A stretch of 52,963 nucleotides of DNA from an uncultured Lachnospiraceae bacterium (GTDB taxonomy: Bacteria > Bacillota > Clostridia > Lachnospirales > Lachnospiraceae). The stretch's first letter is position 1. Every line of letters begins with the position of its first letter. This document shows positions 49,862 to 52,963 of the stretch, piece after piece. The notes under the pieces were generated by a model that worked only from the letters and a program-made list of their open reading frames with translations, did not search any database and had not been told where the DNA came from. A program made the position numbers and the translations under genes. The stretch is from assembly GCA_946615865.1 (NCBI GenBank), contig CAMOIJ010000016.1:1-52963 (forward strand). Reading direction: 5' to 3'.

Positions 49862-49935
49862 TTCTCACAAGGGGTATGCCGGTTTTTTTAACGATATTTC
49901 GTTCTTTTTTTGGCAAGTCTCGGCAACAGGTTTAC

Positions 49936-49982
49936 AGAAAAAAGGAGGCATTTCAAGCCCAAAGACCGTGAAATGCCTTCCT
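49936..49982 (-). terminator. Terminator of the queuosine operon
   Basis: GGCATTTCA (49947-49955) pairs with TGAAATGCC (49969-49977), flanked by TTCC/GGA arms and a TTTTTT run on the minus strand. Confidence 0.88.
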
Positions 49983-50007
49983 TATATTCACTCATATATA
50001 AATTCGT

Positions 50008-50496
50008 TTACCGGTTATCCACTGATTCCGGGTTCATATCGAACCACATCATCCGGTTCTCAGCGATCTTCTCCCATTTTGTGCCGGGCTTTCCGTAATT
50101 GCACCAGGGATCGATGGAAATGCCTCCCCTGGGCAGGAATCGGCCGCGAACTTCAATGTACTTGGGGTCCATCAGTTTGATCAGGTCTTTCATGATCTTG
50201 TTGACGCAGTCCTCGTGGAAATCGCCGTGGTTGCGGAAGGAAAAGAGGTAGAGCTTCAGGCTCTTGCTCTCTACCATGCGCTTGGCAGGCACATATGTAA
50301 TGATAATATTGGCGAAATCAGGCTGCCCTGTGATCGGGCAAAGCGACGTGAACTCCGGACAGTTGAATTTAACCCAGTAGTCGTTCTCCGGATGCTTGTT
50401 CTCAAAAGTCTCGAGAAGGCCCGGATTATAATCAGTGTCATATTTCACGTTCTTGTTCCCCAGTAAAGTAAGTCCCTCGGTTTCTCTCATCTTCAT
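50008..50496 (-). CDS. queF: NADPH-dependent preQ0 reductase
   Basis: A 162-residue T-fold enzyme reducing the nitrile of 7-cyano-7-deazaguanine (preQ0) to the aminomethyl group of preQ1. The catalytic cysteine is in [14 protein letters not shown] (about residues 49-62, Cys53 with Asp60), and [16 protein letters not shown] is the family QueF motif. It is the short, unimodular (B. subtilis-like) form. It is the last gene of the que operon, 43 bases after queC. A second ATG two codons inside is an equally likely start. Confidence 0.95.
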   Translation of the reverse strand: MKMRETEGLTLLGNKNVKYDTDYNPGLLETFENKHPENDYWVKFNCPEFTSLCPITGQPDFANIIITYVPAKRMVESKSLKLYLFSFRNHGDFHEDCVNKIMKDLIKLMDPKYIEVRGRFLPRGGISIDPWCNYGKPGTKWEKIAENRMMWFDMNPESVDNR

Positions 50497-50539
50497 TCTC
50501 CATTCCTGTAAGACTGTGTTTCGTCATTTTCCGTTCATA

Positions 50540-51226
50540 CTAAATGCTCAACGCCGGGTCCTCAACTCCGTTGGCTGCAAACGCTGCCGCTCTGTCGATG
50601 CAGGTGCCGCACTTTCCGCAGGGCTTTTCGCCGCCCTCATAGCAGGACCATGTCAGTTCGTAGGGGACGCCAAGTTCCAGACCGATTCGAACGATGTCGG
50701 CCTTGTTCATGTTGACAAAGGGCGCTTCAATTCGAAGCTGGCGGCCGGAGCCCTCCCAGATCGCCTCGTTCATCGCATTGTTGAAGACCGGTGAACAGTC
50801 GGGATACGCGCAGCCCGCCGCGTCGTCCGCATGAGCGCCGTAGTAGATCACGCCGCAACCTTTGCTGAGAGCGATACTGGCAGCTGAGGAAAGGAAGAGG
50901 CCGTTTCGGAAAGGAACATAAGTGCTGACCGGTTTGTTTCCTCCTGTTGCCTTAATCTGCTCGGAGTAGCTCTCCTCCGGGATCTCCTCGGTGGATTGCT
51001 TTAAAAGTGAGCAATTGCTGTAACTGAAGATCAGGCTCAGGTCCAGGAAAAGCTGTTCAATACCGTAATATTTTGCCACAGCGGATGCCGCCTGAATTTC
51101 CTTATCGTGTTTCTGTCCGTAGGAAATGGACAGTGCGATCACGTTTTCTTTGCCGTATTTGACTATAGCCATGCCGAGCGCCGTCGTGGAGTCCACGCCG
51201 CCGCTGCTAAGAACCAGTGCTTTCAT
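50540..51226 (-). CDS. queC: 7-cyano-7-deazaguanine synthase
   Basis: A 228-residue ATP-dependent enzyme converting 7-carboxy-7-deazaguanine and ammonia to preQ0. The PP-loop LSSGGVDSTTALG (6-18) is at the N-terminus and the zinc site is at the C-terminus, CYEGGEKPCGKCGTC. GGAGG precedes the ATG. It lies between folE and queF in the operon. Confidence 0.96.
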   Translation of the reverse strand: MKALVLSSGGVDSTTALGMAIVKYGKENVIALSISYGQKHDKEIQAASAVAKYYGIEQLFLDLSLIFSYSNCSLLKQSTEEIPEESYSEQIKATGGNKPVSTYVPFRNGLFLSSAASIALSKGCGVIYYGAHADDAAGCAYPDCSPVFNNAMNEAIWEGSGRQLRIEAPFVNMNKADIVRIGLELGVPYELTWSCYEGGEKPCGKCGTCIDRAAAFAANGVEDPALSI

Positions 51227-51289
51227 TTATTCCTCCATCTCAACATTGCGTTGTACTGCGATACACTGAACGCCCAGATGCCGATCTCT

Positions 51290-51868
51290 TTATTTGAGGC
51301 AGAACTGCAGCATCGGATCCGTCCTGAAGCGTCCGCGCAGCTCCGCTGTGTAAGTCTTGGTGTTCGTCTTCTTGATGCCGCGGGCTGTGACGCAGCTATG
51401 GCATGCCTCCAGAGTGACCGCAACATCTTCGCTGCCAGTGATCTCTGAGATGATATCCGCGATGTCTCTTCCGATCTTCTCCTGCAGCTGCAGCCGGCGG
51501 CCGACCATGTCGCAGACACGCGCTATTTTGGAAAGGCCGATGACTTTTCCACCGGGCACGTAAGCCACAGTCGCTTTCATGTCATACATGAGCGCTATGT
51601 GATGCTCGCAGTATGAGAACATGTCGATGTCCTTCATGACTACCACGCGGCCCGGATCAGAGGCCATTTCCTCGTCAAATCCTTCCTCGAAAGTCTTTCC
51701 AAACATCTCCGCGATCTCGTGATTTGTGTAGTTCATGCCCTCGAAGACCTCTGAATACATTCGGGCCACTCTTTTGGGCGTATCCTTGATGCCTTCGCGC
51801 TCCGGGTCGTCTCCCAGAGCGATCAGGATTCCCCTTATATGCTCTTCTATCGCTCTCTCGTCAATCAT
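51290..51868 (-). CDS. folE: GTP cyclohydrolase I
   Basis: A protein of about 192 residues catalysing the first step of the pterin/queuosine path, GTP to 7,8-dihydroneopterin triphosphate. The zinc site residues are in [12 protein letters not shown] (Cys and His) and [12 protein letters not shown] (Cys); [19 protein letters not shown] is a further family motif. The ATG at 51868 is preferred, with GGAG nine bases upstream; an ATG at 51883 is also possible. Its place between queE and queC shows that it feeds queuosine synthesis, perhaps besides folate. Confidence 0.95.
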   Translation of the reverse strand: MIDERAIEEHIRGILIALGDDPEREGIKDTPKRVARMYSEVFEGMNYTNHEIAEMFGKTFEEGFDEEMASDPGRVVVMKDIDMFSYCEHHIALMYDMKATVAYVPGGKVIGLSKIARVCDMVGRRLQLQEKIGRDIADIISEITGSEDVAVTLEACHSCVTARGIKKTNTKTYTAELRGRFRTDPMLQFCLK

Positions 51869-51925
51869 CTGATCTCTCTCCATCGCGCTGCGTGCGCGTT
51901 CTCCATTGTTCCGTTTATGACTTTA

Positions 51926-52588
51926 TTACACGCCCCGCGCGTTCGGGTCCCAGATCACCTTATGCATCTGGATCTGGATCCTGGCCTTGTTCATCCGCTT
52001 ATTCAACATAAAATCAACGATCTCTGCCGGCTCTATCCGGCCGAAGACCGGACTGAAGTACACATGACACCGGTCGAGGAGCCCGTACTTCTCTATGATC
52101 TCGCCGGCCCTCTCCAGATCGGCCCGGCTGCCGGACACAAATTTCACCGTGTCCTCTTTCTCCAGAACGCTGAAGTTCTCCGCGATCATCCGGTCCTCAT
52201 ATCCGCTGGACGGAAGCTTGTAGTCCATCGTGAACACCGGCCTGCCCTCGGAAAGTTCCGCGAAGGGACGCAGATCTACCGCGCCGTTGGTCTCTATTTC
52301 GACACGGACGCAGCAATTCTTTATAAGAAGACCGATCAGTTCGCCCATGTCTTTCTGAAGAAGGGGTTCTCCGCCGGTCAGCGTCACATTTTTGATCCCC
52401 GTAGAGCGCACATAATCGCAGATCTGTTCGGGGCTCATCTCCTCATAGGGACACCCCGGCTCGTTGGCCCACATAGTGTCGCAGTAACTGCACCGGAGGT
52501 TGCAGCCGGTGAAGCGCACGAACACAGCCAGTTCTCCGGCGCGGGTTCCCTCGCCGTTAATGCTTATGAATTTTTCCGCAACTCTCAT
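51926..52588 (-). CDS. queE: 7-carboxy-7-deazaguanine synthase (radical SAM)
   Basis: A protein of about 220 residues. The radical SAM cluster motif CNLRCSYCDT uses three cysteines for a 4Fe-4S centre; TLTGGEPLLQ is the SAM-binding GGE motif, and SINGEG at the N-terminus is typical of QueE. It converts 6-carboxy-tetrahydropterin to 7-carboxy-7-deazaguanine. The ATG at 52588 follows AGGGG by 8 bases; an ATG at 52612 overlapping queD has no ribosome site. Confidence 0.94.
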   Translation of the reverse strand: MRVAEKFISINGEGTRAGELAVFVRFTGCNLRCSYCDTMWANEPGCPYEEMSPEQICDYVRSTGIKNVTLTGGEPLLQKDMGELIGLLIKNCCVRVEIETNGAVDLRPFAELSEGRPVFTMDYKLPSSGYEDRMIAENFSVLEKEDTVKFVSGSRADLERAGEIIEKYGLLDRCHVYFSPVFGRIEPAEIVDFMLNKRMNKARIQIQMHKVIWDPNARGV

Positions 52589-52604
52589 CTGATCTGCCCC
52601 TGTA

Positions 52605-52963
52605 TCACTCATACGCCGCGTAGTTTGTCGGTGTCTCATATACTTCTACGCGGTGTACCGGAAATCCCGCGGCTGCAGTCTCCTCGTAGAAGTACCGCGC
52701 GAAGTTTTCCGCGGTCGGCCTGAAGGGCACCTCCACTATGCGGAATTCTTCCTCTGTCAGCGCCTCGATCGTCTTCCGCCTCAAAGAGCTGCTCTCACAG
52801 ATCAGGCAGTGATCCAGTTTGTCGCACATACCGCCGAGGAACTTCTTCAGATCTCCAAAATCCAGAACCATTCCCCTCATCTGCCCTTCGCCTATGAGCT
52901 CTTCCGCTTGCAGTTCCACCACCACTCTCCAGCGGTGACCATGCAGATTGCTGCACTTTCCGG
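52605..52963 (-). CDS. queD: 6-carboxy-tetrahydropterin synthase, C-terminal part
   Basis: The visible 118 codons run to the right edge and lack the start. GKCSNLHGHRWRVVVEL is the zinc-binding HGH loop of the QueD/6-pyruvoyl-tetrahydropterin synthase family. MVLDFGDLKKFLG and LDHCLI follow, and YETPTNYAAYE ends the protein with the conserved Glu region. It makes 6-carboxy-tetrahydropterin from dihydroneopterin triphosphate and is the most upstream visible gene of the que operon, so any preQ1 riboswitch would lie outside the window. Confidence 0.93.
   Translation of the reverse strand, partial: GKCSNLHGHRWRVVVELQAEELIGEGQMRGMVLDFGDLKKFLGGMCDKLDHCLICESSSLRRKTIEALTEEEFRIVEVPFRPTAENFARYFYEETAAAGFPVHRVEVYETPTNYAAYE

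Larger units (their letters stand above)
49552..50007. other. 456-base non-coding region with hairpin repeats
   Basis: The stretch between the UvrD-like gene and queF holds the 86-bp tandem repeat (49657-49861), the queF operon terminator (49936-49982) and, next to the helicase gene, a -10-like TATACT on the minus strand near 49594-49599. Frames running through the repeat on the plus strand lack ribosome sites and change with each copy, because 86 is not a multiple of three; I do not regard them as genes. Confidence 0.8.

Overview
The window is about half G+C and densely coded. It looks like a chromosome segment of a strictly anaerobic Gram-positive bacterium of the class Clostridia, probably Lachnospiraceae-like. 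The evidence is the clostridial nitrate reductase and AsrABC-type reductase genes, strong AGGAGG ribosome sites, TTG and GTG starts, several lipobox lipoproteins without outer-membrane genes, a MacB/FtsX-type giant exporter and an MsmX/UgpC-type sugar ABC ATPase. I found no rRNA, tRNA, complete insertion sequence, prophage or CRISPR array. Species-level identity cannot be read from the sequence.

Region 1 (1-7.8 kb) is a respiratory or assimilatory redox operon on the minus strand: a molybdenum nitrate reductase-like catalytic subunit, a four-cluster ferredoxin subunit, an NAD(P)H/FAD oxidoreductase, a TDT-family anion channel, and asrA-asrB-asrC. Together they could take nitrate to nitrite and on to ammonium, or handle sulfite. 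A divergent Crp/Fnr regulator sits upstream, and a perfect 16-bp palindrome lies exactly 41.5 bp before the inferred operon start. Region 2 (7.8-14 kb) is transport: a GPH sugar carrier followed by the fused stumps of a deleted GntR/TreR repressor and an alpha-glucosidase, then a GltS symporter paired with a TAXI binding lipoprotein and a 64-residue protein with a duplicated motif, then NhaC and an HD hydrolase.

Region 3 (14-24 kb) holds single genes with convergent terminators (alpha/beta hydrolase, XRE regulator, methyltransferase, lipoproteins, nitroreductase, one decayed lipoprotein esterase). It also holds a three-gene surface/polyphosphate cluster: VTC-type polymerase, DUF4956 membrane protein and beta-helix surface protein. 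Beside it is a P-loop/CYTH fusion, also of the triphosphate-tunnel superfamily. Region 4 (24-31.4 kb) is one tight seven-gene operon joining an alpha/beta hydrolase, a DUF697-like GTPase and an FRG-domain protein to a complete sugar-type ABC transporter.

Region 5 (31.5-41.3 kb) is carbon metabolism (glucose-6-phosphate isomerase, phosphoglucomutase, GH4 glycosidase, HAD phosphatase), then a large TerD-like-domain protein, a membrane-anchored DNA/RNA nuclease and a secreted protein with an internal duplication. Region 6 (41.3-53 kb) has a TetR remnant beside a 1237-residue ABC exporter, a translationally coupled UvrD/SNF2 helicase pair, a tandem 86-bp hairpin repeat, and the queuosine operon queD-queE-folE-queC-queF, whose first gene runs off the window edge.
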